Assembly: GCF_047238125.1 (NCBI RefSeq)
Contig: NZ_JBDFMH010000001.1
Location: 124,001 to 188,000, forward strand
Source: JBDFMH01 sp047238125
Lineage (GTDB): Bacteria > Pseudomonadota > Alphaproteobacteria > Sphingomonadales > Sphingomonadaceae
Direction: 5' to 3'
Length of the DNA stretch: 64,000 nt
Each line of letters opens with the position of its first letter. Position 1 is the first letter of the stretch. Below the pieces are notes generated by a model. That model did not search any database and was not told the DNA's origin. It saw only the letters and a list, made by a program, of their open reading frames with translations. This document shows, piece by piece, positions 26,923 to 34,887 of this stretch. The translations under genes and the position numbers were made by a program.

Positions 26923-28983
26923 TCAGCCGGCCATGATCTCGGCCACCTTGGCGGACAATTGTTCGATGGCGAACGGCTTGGTGATCATATCCATGCCGCT
27001 GCCCAGGAAATCGGCGCGGATCGCGGCATTCTCGGCATAGCCGGTCACGAACAGGATCGGCAGATCGGGGCGCTGGCGGCGGGCCAGCTCGGCCAGCTGG
27101 CGGCCATTGATGCCGGGCAGGCCGACATCGGACACCAGCAGATCGATGCGGCGATCCGAATGGAGGATCGGCAGCGCCGAATCCGCATCGGCCGCCTCCA
27201 GCGTGGCATAGCCCAGTTCCTCGAGCACTTCGCGCACCAGCAGCCTGACCGAGCCGTCGTCTTCCACCAGCAGCACGGTCTGGCCCTGGCCCTGATGCGT
27301 GACGGCAGGGGCGGCGGCATCGGGCAGCGCATCGCCACTGACCGGCAGATATATCTTGACCGAGGTACCGCCGCCCGGGTGGCTGTGGATGCGGACCTGG
27401 CCGCCCGACTGGCGTGCGAAGCCATAGACCATCGACAGGCCGAGCCCCGTCCCCTGGCCAAGCGGCTTGGTCGAGAAGAAGGGTTCGAACACCTTTTCCA
27501 GGACGTCGGGCGGCATGCCGACGCCGCTGTCGGACACGGCGATGACGACGTAGCGCCCGGGCGTGACATCGGGCCGGGTGGCGGCATAGGCGGCATCGAG
27601 CGTGACCGCGCCGGTCTCGACCGTCAGTTGCCCGCCATCGGGCATGGCATCGCGCGCGTTGATAACGAGGTTCAGGATCGCGCTTTCGAGCTGGTTGGCA
27701 TCGGCCACCGCCAGCGGCAGATCCTGCGTGGTGACGATGCGGAGCACGATATTCTCGCGGATCGACCGGCGCAGCAGATCTTCCAGACCAGCGGCGAGCG
27801 CGTTCACATCGACCGGGCGGGCATCGAGCGACTGGCGACGCGAGAAGGCGAGCAACCGCGCGGTCAGCGCGGCGGCGCGCTGGGCGGAGGTGGCGGCGGC
27901 ATCCATGAAGCGTTCGAGATCATCGGTCCGGCCATCGGCCAGCCGGCGCTTCATGATATCCATCGCGCCGATCACGCCGGTGAGCATATTGTTGAAATCA
28001 TGCGCGATGCCGCCGGTGAGCTGACCGACGGCTTCCATCTTCTGGCTCTGGCGAAGCGCGGCTTCGGCGCGGCTGCGGCTGGCCATCTCGGCTTCCAGCT
28101 CGGCCGTCCGTTCCGCCACCTTCTGTTCGAGCGTGCGGGCCAGCCGATCGAGCTCGAGTTCGGTCTGCTTACGCGCGGTGATGTCGATCACCGTGCCGAT
28201 GAAGCGGACGACGCGGCCATCCTGGAAGATGCTGCCGCCCTTGGCCGCGATCCAGCGTTCGACGCCGTCGCCCAGGCCGATGGTGCGATATTCGATGTCG
28301 TAGACGCCGTCGCCGCCCGGATCCATCGCGCGTTCGACCGCGGCGCGGGCGGCGTCGACATCGTCGGGATGGAGGCCCGGATAGAAGCTGTCCGCCAGGC
28401 TGATCTCCGCATCGGCAGGCAGGCCGAACAGCGCCTTGCAGCGCGCATCCCAGCGCAGCCGATCGGTGGCGGGATCATAATCCCAGGTGCCGATATCGGC
28501 CGCATCGGTCGCCAGCCGCAGCCGTGCCTCGCTGTCGGCCAGGTCGCGCATCCGATCGCGCATCTCGAACTGCTTCTGCCGGGCACGCATGGCCGATGCG
28601 ATGCTGGTGAGCAAAGTGGCCGAACCCAGCGGCCGTTCCAGCACGACGACGTTGGTGATGGCAGGCGGCAGGCCGTGGCGCACCTCGAGCGACGAACGGC
28701 TGCGCGCACGGGAGGGCGCGCAGAACAGGATGAACGGGATATCGGACCAGGCCGGTTCCGCCTCCAGCGCGGGGACCAACGAATCGAGACCAGTCGCGAG
28801 CGCCTCCTCGGTCAGGATGATGACGCCTGTATCGTCGCCCAGCGAAGCCGCCACGCCGGCCAGATCACCGTGAATCTCCGGCGAATAGCCCTCCTGGAGC
28901 AGCAGCTGGGCAAGGCTTTCCGCGTCGCGGCCATAGGGCGCCACGATGAGGACGCGGAAGCCTTCTCCAGCGGTCCTATGCAC
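26923..28983 (-). CDS. Hybrid sensor histidine kinase (receiver-like, PAS, HisKA, HATPase, receiver)
   Basis: 686 aa. Residues 1-130 resemble a degenerate receiver (FRVLIVAPYG; no clear phospho-Asp). A PAS/PAC sensor follows (residues 155-275, ending FIGTVIDITARK), then a coiled coil and HisKA with phospho-His near residue 328 (GGIAHDFNNML). HATPase has N, G1 and G2 boxes (LVINARDAM, DSGVGMP, GTGLGLSMVYGF), and a C-terminal receiver carries the Asp in LLVSDVGLPG. No membrane segment is present, so it senses inside the cell. GTG 28983 directly follows the stop of the KaiC-like gene (TAAGTG), so the two are coupled and probably act together. Confidence 0.93.
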   Translation of the reverse strand: MHRTAGEGFRVLIVAPYGRDAESLAQLLLQEGYSPEIHGDLAGVAASLGDDTGVIILTEEALATGLDSLVPALEAEPAWSDIPFILFCAPSRARSRSSLEVRHGLPPAITNVVVLERPLGSATLLTSIASAMRARQKQFEMRDRMRDLADSEARLRLATDAADIGTWDYDPATDRLRWDARCKALFGLPADAEISLADSFYPGLHPDDVDAARAAVERAMDPGGDGVYDIEYRTIGLGDGVERWIAAKGGSIFQDGRVVRFIGTVIDITARKQTELELDRLARTLEQKVAERTAELEAEMASRSRAEAALRQSQKMEAVGQLTGGIAHDFNNMLTGVIGAMDIMKRRLADGRTDDLERFMDAAATSAQRAAALTARLLAFSRRQSLDARPVDVNALAAGLEDLLRRSIRENIVLRIVTTQDLPLAVADANQLESAILNLVINARDAMPDGGQLTVETGAVTLDAAYAATRPDVTPGRYVVIAVSDSGVGMPPDVLEKVFEPFFSTKPLGQGTGLGLSMVYGFARQSGGQVRIHSHPGGGTSVKIYLPVSGDALPDAAAPAVTHQGQGQTVLLVEDDGSVRLLVREVLEELGYATLEAADADSALPILHSDRRIDLLVSDVGLPGINGRQLAELARRQRPDLPILFVTGYAENAAIRADFLGSGMDMITKPFAIEQLSAKVAEIMAG

Positions 28984-30468
28984 TTAGCCGCGGTCTTCCA
29001 TCAGCGGCGTGGGGATGCCGACATAATGGGGCGTGCCGGTGAGTACGCCGTTGAAGCCGGCAAGCGGGGCCCCGACGCGGACGCCCTGGGCATCGATGCG
29101 CAGCTCGCGGATCGTATCCTCATGGTGGCCGCCGCGATTCTTGAGCACCGAGATCGCCTTGCGGATGCGGCCCTCGGCTTCGAAGAAGCGCAGCAGCAGG
29201 ACCGCATCGGCGACGTACGAGACGTTCAGATTGCTTGCCATCGTGCCGATCAGGCCCTGCTGCGGATTGATCAGGAAGGTGACGACACCATTCTGGCTGA
29301 GGAAGGACAGGAGTTCGTGGATCTGCAGGATCAACTGCTGTTCCTGCGGCATCGCAGCCAGATAGCCGTTGAGGCTATCGATCACGATCATCCGGCTGCC
29401 GCGCTCCTCGACTTCCGCGCGGACGGCAGCGGCGAACTCGCCCGGCGACAGTTCGGCCGGATCGACCTGGCGGACGGTGAGGCAGCCGCTTTCGATATGG
29501 GCCTTGATATCGATGCCGAACGCGCGGGCGCGGGCGTTCAGCGTGCCGATCCGTTCATCGAACTGGAAGATCGAGCAGCGTTCGCCGCTGCGGCACGCTT
29601 CATCGATGAAGCGCAACGCGATCGTCGTCTTGCCGGTGCCTGCAGGGCCGGTGATCAGCACGCTGGTGCCACGCAGCGGCCCGCCGCCCATCAGCGCATC
29701 GAGCCCTTCCACCCCGCTGGCGACCGATCCCCCGTCGAATTCGACATGATGATCGGCCGCGACCAGCCGCGGATAGATTTCCAGCCCGCCCTTACGGATC
29801 GCCAGATCATGATAGCCGGCGATAAAATCGACCCCGCGCAGCTTTTGCACCTGCATCCGACGGCGCGCAGGTCCGAAATCGAGCGTCAGCCGCTCCAGCG
29901 TGATCACGCCGTGGCACAGGCTGTGGAGGTGCGTATCACGACCATCGGCATGGCCGGTCAGATCGTCTACCAGCAGCACGGTGCAGCTGCGGCCGACGAA
30001 GAACTGCTTGAGGCCCAGCACCTGGCGGCGATAGCGCAGCGGATCCTGCGCCAGCAGACGCATCTCCGACAGGCTGTCGAAGACCACGCGGGTGGGCTTC
30101 ACCCGCTCGACCTCCGCCTCGATCAACGAGACCGTCTGGCCGAGCTCCATTTCCCAGCTGTGCAGGATCGACTGATCCCGCCCGCTGCCGAGCACATCGG
30201 CGGCCGAATCAAATTCGAAGATGTCGATCGCATCGAGCGACCAGCCATGCGATTCCGCGACGGCCTCCAGCTCCTCCTCGGTTTCCGAAAGGGTGATGTA
30301 GAGCACGCGTTCGCCCTGGGCGACGCCTTCGAGCAGGAACTGGAGTGCGAGCGTGGTCTTGCCCGATCCGGGCGTGCCTTCCAGCAGGTACAGCCGATCG
30401 CGCGGCAGGCCGCCGCGCAATATTTCATCCAGGCCGACATTGCCGGTGGAAATCTTCGCAAAAGTCAT
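28984..30468 (-). CDS. KaiC-like double-RecA ATPase
   Basis: The 494-aa protein has tandem KaiC domains. CI has Walker A EGTPGSGKTTLALQF (about residues 31-45), LYITLSETEEEL and VVFDSLSEMRLLA; CII has TGPAGTGKTTIALRF, FQFDERIGTL and IVIDSLNGYLAAM. In CII the region aligned with the KaiC phosphosites reads NVSYVADAV, that is Ser-Tyr where cyanobacterial KaiC has Ser-Thr. Such proteins in non-cyanobacteria often pair with histidine kinases and may time or gate signalling. No KaiB or KaiA is visible. Start ATG 30468 (MTFAKISTGN) matches homologues. Confidence 0.92.
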   Translation of the reverse strand: MTFAKISTGNVGLDEILRGGLPRDRLYLLEGTPGSGKTTLALQFLLEGVAQGERVLYITLSETEEELEAVAESHGWSLDAIDIFEFDSAADVLGSGRDQSILHSWEMELGQTVSLIEAEVERVKPTRVVFDSLSEMRLLAQDPLRYRRQVLGLKQFFVGRSCTVLLVDDLTGHADGRDTHLHSLCHGVITLERLTLDFGPARRRMQVQKLRGVDFIAGYHDLAIRKGGLEIYPRLVAADHHVEFDGGSVASGVEGLDALMGGGPLRGTSVLITGPAGTGKTTIALRFIDEACRSGERCSIFQFDERIGTLNARARAFGIDIKAHIESGCLTVRQVDPAELSPGEFAAAVRAEVEERGSRMIVIDSLNGYLAAMPQEQQLILQIHELLSFLSQNGVVTFLINPQQGLIGTMASNLNVSYVADAVLLLRFFEAEGRIRKAISVLKNRGGHHEDTIRELRIDAQGVRVGAPLAGFNGVLTGTPHYVGIPTPLMEDRG

Positions 30469-30592
30469 AAGCCGTGCGCACGCCTTCACTGGGCCTGAGC
30501 GCACGGTTCAGCACCGCTCGGTCTTGCCTGCTATCTTCGCCTTCACTTTAATGGATTCACGACCATCGGGGAAGTTGAAGATTTGCGCGGGT

Positions 30593-31174
30593 TCAGCCCG
30601 CTGGACGGGATTGGCGTGCCGATGCCGGCTTCTTCATGGCAATGATCGCATAGACATAGGTCAATGCCGCCGCCGCAGCGACCGCCGCCCCGCGGGCCGG
30701 ATCGGGCACGAGCAGATAGGCTGCATAGCAGAGCAGTGCGCGCAGCACGAAATGGGTGAACCCCGCCGGATCGTCGGCGCCCCAGCCGTGCGGCACCCAG
30801 ACCAGCCCGGCCAGGATCGCGAGGCCGAGGATCAGCAGGTCAAGTTCCTGCGCAGCCTGCACCGCGATGATCACGAACGGAATGATCAACGCGACGACAG
30901 TGATGAACCGCATGAACAGCTGCCCGATCGGATTGCCGCGGCCTTCCCCCCAGACATGAAGCTGGCCGCGCGCCTTGTCGATCAGCAGTGCGATCGGCAC
31001 CGGCGCGGCGGCGGCGGCGAATGGCGCGAAGCTCGGCAGGCGATCACCCAGCAGCCCGGCCGCGATCGCCAGCACCGACCAGGACAGCAGGCCGGCGATC
31101 GGCATCGCGGTGGTGCAGCTTGCCAGATAGTCGCGCCGCGCATCGGCGAGCGAGATCGTCGCATAATCCTTCAT
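30593..31174 (-). CDS. Small integral membrane protein, unknown function
   Basis: The 193-aa protein has five to six predicted membrane segments (for example LLSWSVLAIAAGLL, ITVVALIIPFVIIAV and LDLLILGLAILAGLVWV) and a short acidic cytoplasmic N-terminus with DARRDYLASC. It resembles DUF7010-type membrane proteins, but I cannot be sure. The very good ribosome binding site GGGAGGTGAT before ATG 31174 supports expression. It is divergent from the GFA protein and lies 3' of the KaiC gene promoter region. Confidence 0.7.
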   Translation of the reverse strand: MKDYATISLADARRDYLASCTTAMPIAGLLSWSVLAIAAGLLGDRLPSFAPFAAAAAPVPIALLIDKARGQLHVWGEGRGNPIGQLFMRFITVVALIIPFVIIAVQAAQELDLLILGLAILAGLVWVPHGWGADDPAGFTHFVLRALLCYAAYLLVPDPARGAAVAAAAALTYVYAIIAMKKPASARQSRPAG

Positions 31175-31244
31175 ATCACCTCCCAAGGCCGCTTCCCCGT
31201 GCACGCAATTGCCGCGACGGCGCGACCGTTGCTATCGCGCTCCG

Positions 31245-31655
31245 ATGATCGATCTTTCCTGCGTGTGCGGCAAGGTGCAGCTGCGGACCGCGCGGCGGCC
31301 CGACTTCATCCATGCCTGCAATTGCACGCTGTGCACCAAGAGCGGCGCGCACTGGGGCTATTTCGACCCGTCCGAAGTGACGGTGGCCGGCGATACGCAC
31401 GGCTTCTCGCGCGCGGACAAGGAAGCGCCATCGGCCGAGATCCGCTTCTGCGCGACCTGCGGCGCGACCACCCATTTCGTGCTGACCGAAGACGCGATCG
31501 CCCGGCACGGCGACACGATGATGGGCGTCAACATGCTGCTGGCCGATGCGGACGCGCTCGCCGGTATCGAGCTCCGCTATCCTAACGGGCGCGGCTGGGA
31601 CGGGGCGGGGGCGTTCGGTTACGTGCGGCCGCCGCGGATCATAGGCGCGGGGTGA
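31245..31655 (+). CDS. GFA/CENP-V zinc-binding family protein
   Basis: The 136-aa protein is of the glutathione-dependent formaldehyde-activating (GFA) superfamily. The zinc-binding Cys residues are visible: SCVCGKVQL, ACNCTLCTKSG and FCATCGATTHF, in the family order C-x-C, C-x-C-x2-C, C-x2-C. Family members bind zinc and some act on formaldehyde-glutathione adducts, but the substrate here is unknown. Start ATG 31245 matches the family N-terminus. It is divergent from the membrane protein at 30593. Confidence 0.87.
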   Translation: MIDLSCVCGKVQLRTARRPDFIHACNCTLCTKSGAHWGYFDPSEVTVAGDTHGFSRADKEAPSAEIRFCATCGATTHFVLTEDAIARHGDTMMGVNMLLADADALAGIELRYPNGRGWDGAGAFGYVRPPRIIGAG

Positions 31656-31701
31656 GGTTCGCAGAGACAAGCTGAAATGGCGGCCGCAAGATACCGCAGT
31701 G

Positions 31702-31728
31702 AATGTCCGGGATTGGTGGTTAGCGGAC
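31702..31728 (+). repeat. Short flanking repeat, left copy (AATGTCC-N13-AGCGGAC)
   Basis: AATGTCC at 31702-31708 and AGCGGAC at 31722-31728 with 13 bases between. A second copy with the same spacing and orientation is at 32261-32287, on the other side of the lipoprotein gene. GTCC/GGAC within it can form a hairpin. Confidence 0.5.
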
Positions 31729-31729
31729 G

Positions 31730-32218
31730 TTACCGGCAGTGAAATGGTGAGGCCATACCGCGATAGACAATCTGGTATTCCTCGGCGCGATCTTCGCCCT
31801 CGTTCCAACCGGCATCATATGGCGTTCTGATCGTTCTCGACCAGCCAATGAAGCCCATCCCTCTTCGATACCGCAGATGGACGTGGGGGTATTTGTCCGA
31901 GATGTAGCCGCCGCTTGGAAGGCCGTAGTGCACCTCAGGAGACGTCCCCCTGAAGCGTGTTCCTGCAACACTCCACCCGCCTTGAGCGGAGGTGCACGAA
32001 TTCGGAAACGATATGATCAAGCGGTTTGGCACTTCGAGGCATTGCACCTCTGAAGTCGAGCAGTCGGCGAACTCTGCCTGCCAGTTTGGAGTGACGACTT
32101 GGCGGCGGATGAAGTCGACAGTCATGGACGCAGGAGCGGGCTCGCTGCTCCTTGGCACTGAGGCGCACCCGCCCAGAAGGAGCAGGGCGGAAATGAACTG
32201 GTCGCGGCACCTGCGCAC
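31730..32218 (-). CDS. Hypothetical lipoprotein, probably acquired
   Basis: The 162-aa protein has a signal peptide with lipobox LLLGGC (residues 13-18), so it is membrane-anchored by lipid. The mature part has two Cys residues in DCSTSEVQCLEV and NSCTSA plus aromatic-rich blocks (LRYRRGMGFIGWSRTI, DAGWNEGEDRAEEY). No family is recognised. Base composition is visibly less GC-rich than its neighbours. The gene is flanked on both sides by the short motif AATGTCC-N13-AGCGGAC (31702-31728 and 32261-32287), which hints at an inserted cassette. Confidence 0.65.
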   Translation of the reverse strand: MRRCRDQFISALLLLGGCASVPRSSEPAPASMTVDFIRRQVVTPNWQAEFADCSTSEVQCLEVPNRLIISFPNSCTSAQGGWSVAGTRFRGTSPEVHYGLPSGGYISDKYPHVHLRYRRGMGFIGWSRTIRTPYDAGWNEGEDRAEEYQIVYRGMASPFHCR

Positions 32219-32260
32219 GTTTTTTTATCGCAGCCATTCAGCGTCACAACAAGAGGACTT

Positions 32261-32287
32261 AATGTCCACAACTGGGCGTAAGCGGAC
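32261..32287 (+). repeat. Short flanking repeat, right copy (AATGTCC-N13-AGCGGAC)
   Basis: AATGTCC at 32261-32267 and AGCGGAC at 32281-32287, the same spacing as the copy at 31702-31728. The two bracket a gene of atypical composition. Related AATGTCCGC elements are common in sphingomonad intergenic DNA (one is at about 9076), so the pairing may be chance. Confidence 0.5.
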
Positions 32288-32346
32288 AGGCTGCACGACA
32301 GGCTTCAACCCGCTAACAATGGGGCGACGGGCAGCGAGGGCAGGTG

Positions 32347-32697
32347 ATGGCGGCGACGATCTATGGCATCCGCAATTGCGATACGATGAAGAAGGCGCGC
32401 AGCTGGCTCGAGGCGAACGGGGTGGCGTACAAATTCCATGACTATCGCGTCGATCGGATCGCGCCGACGCTGATCGAGGGCTGGGTCGATGCGGTCGGGT
32501 GGGAGGGGCTGTTGAACCGGGCCGGCACCACGTTCCGCAAGCTGCCCGATGCGGACAAGGCGGGGCTGGACGCGAAGCGGGCGATCGCGTTGATGCTGGC
32601 GCAGCCGGCGATGATCCGGCGGCCGGTGCTGGTCCATGGCGGCGGGATCGAGATCGGGTTCAAGCCGGATCGCTACGCCGCGCTGTTCGGCGGCTGA
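32347..32697 (+). CDS. ArsC/Spx-family reductase, YffB-like
   Basis: The 116-aa thioredoxin-fold protein has the single active Cys in YGIRNCDTMKKARSWL, the FHDYRVD block and LPDADKAGL. This is the YffB (PA3664) branch rather than the arsenate reductases, lacking the RPI-type arsenate block seen in the protein at 10807. Function in this branch is unclear and it may reduce glutathione-linked substrates. ATG 32347 is chosen; GTG 32344 directly precedes it. Confidence 0.87.
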   Translation: MAATIYGIRNCDTMKKARSWLEANGVAYKFHDYRVDRIAPTLIEGWVDAVGWEGLLNRAGTTFRKLPDADKAGLDAKRAIALMLAQPAMIRRPVLVHGGGIEIGFKPDRYAALFGG

Positions 32698-32761
32698 CGG
32701 GAGCGTTGCACGCGGCGCGTGGACGCGGCATCCTCGGCTCCTGGGGGCAGGGGAGGATTTC

Positions 32762-33199
32762 ATGACGGCAAATACGGGGGCGCGACCGCCGCGCTGGTTC
32801 TGGATCGTCGCGATCGTGCTGCTGATGTGGGAGGCGATGGGATGCGCCGCCTATCTGAGCCAGGTGACGATGGACGCCGCCGACCTTGCGAAGCTGCCGC
32901 GGGCGCAGGCGGAGATCTGGATGGCGATGCCCGACTGGGCCAAGGGCGCCTATGCGATCGCGGTGTGGATCGGGCTGGCGGGCGGGATCGCGCTGGTGAT
33001 GCGGCGGCGGCTGGCGCTGGTCGCGTTCCTGGTATCGCTGGCAGCGGTGCTGGTGCAGTTCGGCTGGGTGTTCGCAGCGACGCCGATCCTGACGACGGTC
33101 GGGCCATCGGCAGCGTTGTTCCCGCTCTTCATCATCACGATCGGCATCGTCTCCGTCTGGTTCGCGCGGACCGCAGTGGCCCGCGGCTGGCTGCGCTGA
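32762..33199 (+). CDS. Four-helix membrane protein, unknown function
   Basis: The 145-aa protein has four hydrophobic segments: WFWIVAIVLLMWEAMGCAAYL, GAYAIAVWIGLAGGIALV, LALVAFLVSLAAVLVQFGWV and LFPLFIITIGIVSVWFA. It resembles small hypothetical proteins often annotated as sugar-transporter-like in Proteobacteria, but no transport role is shown. GGGGAGG before ATG 32762 supports translation. It lies between the YffB-like gene and panB, all on the same strand. Confidence 0.72.
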   Translation: MTANTGARPPRWFWIVAIVLLMWEAMGCAAYLSQVTMDAADLAKLPRAQAEIWMAMPDWAKGAYAIAVWIGLAGGIALVMRRRLALVAFLVSLAAVLVQFGWVFAATPILTTVGPSAALFPLFIITIGIVSVWFARTAVARGWLR

Positions 33200-33247
33200 C
33201 GCCCGCGCGGTTTGCGCCGCCCGGCGGGACGTTCTAGGGGCCGGGCA

Positions 33248-34120
33248 ATGTCGACCACCTACACGCTCGATACCTCGACCAGCCGCGCCACGCCCACGCC
33301 CGCGCCGATGAAGCGCGTGACCGTGCCCGCGATCCGGGCGCGCAAGAAGGACGGGGTGACGGAGACGCCGCTGGCGATGCTGACCGCCTACACGGTGCGG
33401 ATGGCGCAGCTGCTGGATCCGCATTGCGACATGCTGCTGGTGGGCGATTCGCTGGGTCAGGTGATCTACGGGCTGCCATCGACCGTGCCGGTGAGCCTGG
33501 AAATGATGTGCGCGCATGGCGCCGCGGTGGTGCGGGGCAGCTATCACAGCCTAGTGATCGTCGACATGCCGTTCGGCAGCTACGAGGCCTCGCCCGAGCA
33601 GGCCTTCGCGAGCGCCGCGCGGATCCTGAAGGAAACGGGCGCGGCCGCGGTGAAGCTGGAAGGCGGCGAGGCGATGGCGGAGACGATCGCATTCCTGTCT
33701 GCCCGCGGCATTCCGGTAATGGCGCATGTCGGGCTGACCCCGCAGGCAGTGAACATGCTGGGCGGCTATGCGGCGCGCGGACGCAGCGAGGCCGAGGAGC
33801 GCAAGATCCTGGCGGACGCCATAGCGGTCGCCGAGGCCGGCTGCTTCGCGCTGGTGATCGAAGGCGTGGTGGAGCCGATCGCGGTGGCCATCACGAAGGC
33901 CGTCGCGTGCCCCACGATCGGCATCGGCGCTTCGGCAGCGTGCGACGGGCAGGTGCTGGTGGCGGAGGACATGCTGGGCCTGTTCGACCGGGTGCCGCGC
34001 TTCGTGAAGAAATTCGGGACGATGGGCGACGATATCGCGGCGGCGGCGGCGCGCTATACGGCCGATGTCCGCGCTCGTGCCTTTCCGACCGAAGATCAGA
34101 TCTATCGCCCGAAGGACTGA
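33248..34120 (+). CDS. panB: 3-methyl-2-oxobutanoate hydroxymethyltransferase
   Basis: PanB (290 aa) adds a hydroxymethyl group from methylene-THF to 2-ketoisovalerate, the first step of pantothenate and CoA synthesis. The TIM barrel shows MLTAYTVRMAQLLD, the metal-binding Asp in LLVGDSLGQVIYGL, VKLEGGEAMAE, MAHVGLTPQAVNMLGGY and the catalytic Glu region LVIEGVVEPIA, then PTIGIGASAACDGQVLV. Start ATG 33248. panC is not adjacent. Confidence 0.97.
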   Translation: MSTTYTLDTSTSRATPTPAPMKRVTVPAIRARKKDGVTETPLAMLTAYTVRMAQLLDPHCDMLLVGDSLGQVIYGLPSTVPVSLEMMCAHGAAVVRGSYHSLVIVDMPFGSYEASPEQAFASAARILKETGAAAVKLEGGEAMAETIAFLSARGIPVMAHVGLTPQAVNMLGGYAARGRSEAEERKILADAIAVAEAGCFALVIEGVVEPIAVAITKAVACPTIGIGASAACDGQVLVAEDMLGLFDRVPRFVKKFGTMGDDIAAAAARYTADVRARAFPTEDQIYRPKD

Positions 34121-34183
34121 CAGCTTCCGTTCAGCCATCGTCGCGGCTAATGTCCGCGCCGTTTCGATCCCCGGAGACCCTGC

Positions 34184-34885
34184 TTGGCCGTTGCACCCCC
34201 GAATGAAGACGCCTTCCTGCGCGAGGTGAACGACGAGCTCCGCAAGGACCAGCTGACCAGTTTCTGGCAGCGCTGGGGCCGCTGGCTGGTGATCGGCGTG
34301 GTGATCGCCCTGGCGGCGCTGGCGGCATTGCTCTACTGGCAGCAGCACAGCGCCAACCAGGCGGGCGCGCGGGCCGAGCAATATGTGCAGGCGCTGCAGC
34401 AGGTGGGCGGCGGCAATGCCAAGGCCGCCGAACCCGCGCTGGAGACGCTGGCCAAGGCCGACGACTCCGCTTACGCGGCCGCCGCGCGGATGACGCAGGC
34501 CGGCATCCTGGTGGAGCAGGGCGATGCCAAGGCCGCTTCCGCCGCCTTCGCCGCGCTGGCCGCCGATGCCAAGGTGCCCGAGCCGATCCGCCAGCTGGCG
34601 CTGATCCGCCAGACCACGATCGATTTCGATACGCTGCCGCCGCAGGCGGTGATCCAGCGGCTGGGATCGATGGCGGTGCCCGGCAACCCGTGGCTTGGCA
34701 GCGCGGGCGAACTGGTGGCGATCGCGCACCTGAAACTCAACCAGCCGGCCGAAGCCGGCCGGATCTTCGCGGCGATCGCCAGCGATGCCGACATGCCGGA
34801 GACGCTGCGGTCGCGCGCGACGAAGATGGCCGGCGCGCTGGGGGTCGATGCGGTGCGGCAGCCAGCCGCCCAGCCCAAGGAATGA
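34184..34885 (+). CDS. YfgM-like TPR membrane protein (SecYEG/BamB-associated)
   Basis: This 233-aa protein has one N-terminal inner-membrane anchor (WLVIGVVIALAALAALLYW, residues 29-47) and a periplasmic TPR_21 domain of helical repeats rich in Ala. In E. coli YfgM sits next to BamB and Der and links the translocon with periplasmic chaperones; the same gene order (yfgM-bamB-der) is kept here. The start is TTG at 34184, with GGAG 8 bases upstream, since no ATG or GTG fits. BamB begins 2 bases after its stop. Confidence 0.9.
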   Translation: MAVAPPNEDAFLREVNDELRKDQLTSFWQRWGRWLVIGVVIALAALAALLYWQQHSANQAGARAEQYVQALQQVGGGNAKAAEPALETLAKADDSAYAAAARMTQAGILVEQGDAKAASAAFAALAADAKVPEPIRQLALIRQTTIDFDTLPPQAVIQRLGSMAVPGNPWLGSAGELVAIAHLKLNQPAEAGRIFAAIASDADMPETLRSRATKMAGALGVDAVRQPAAQPKE

Positions 34886-34887
34886 CC

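Noticed and set aside
26878..30498. A 1206-codon plus-strand open frame over the kinase and KaiC genes
   Set aside because: It is the shadow of two well-supported minus-strand genes and has low-complexity Arg/His/Gln/Asp composition without any recognisable domain.
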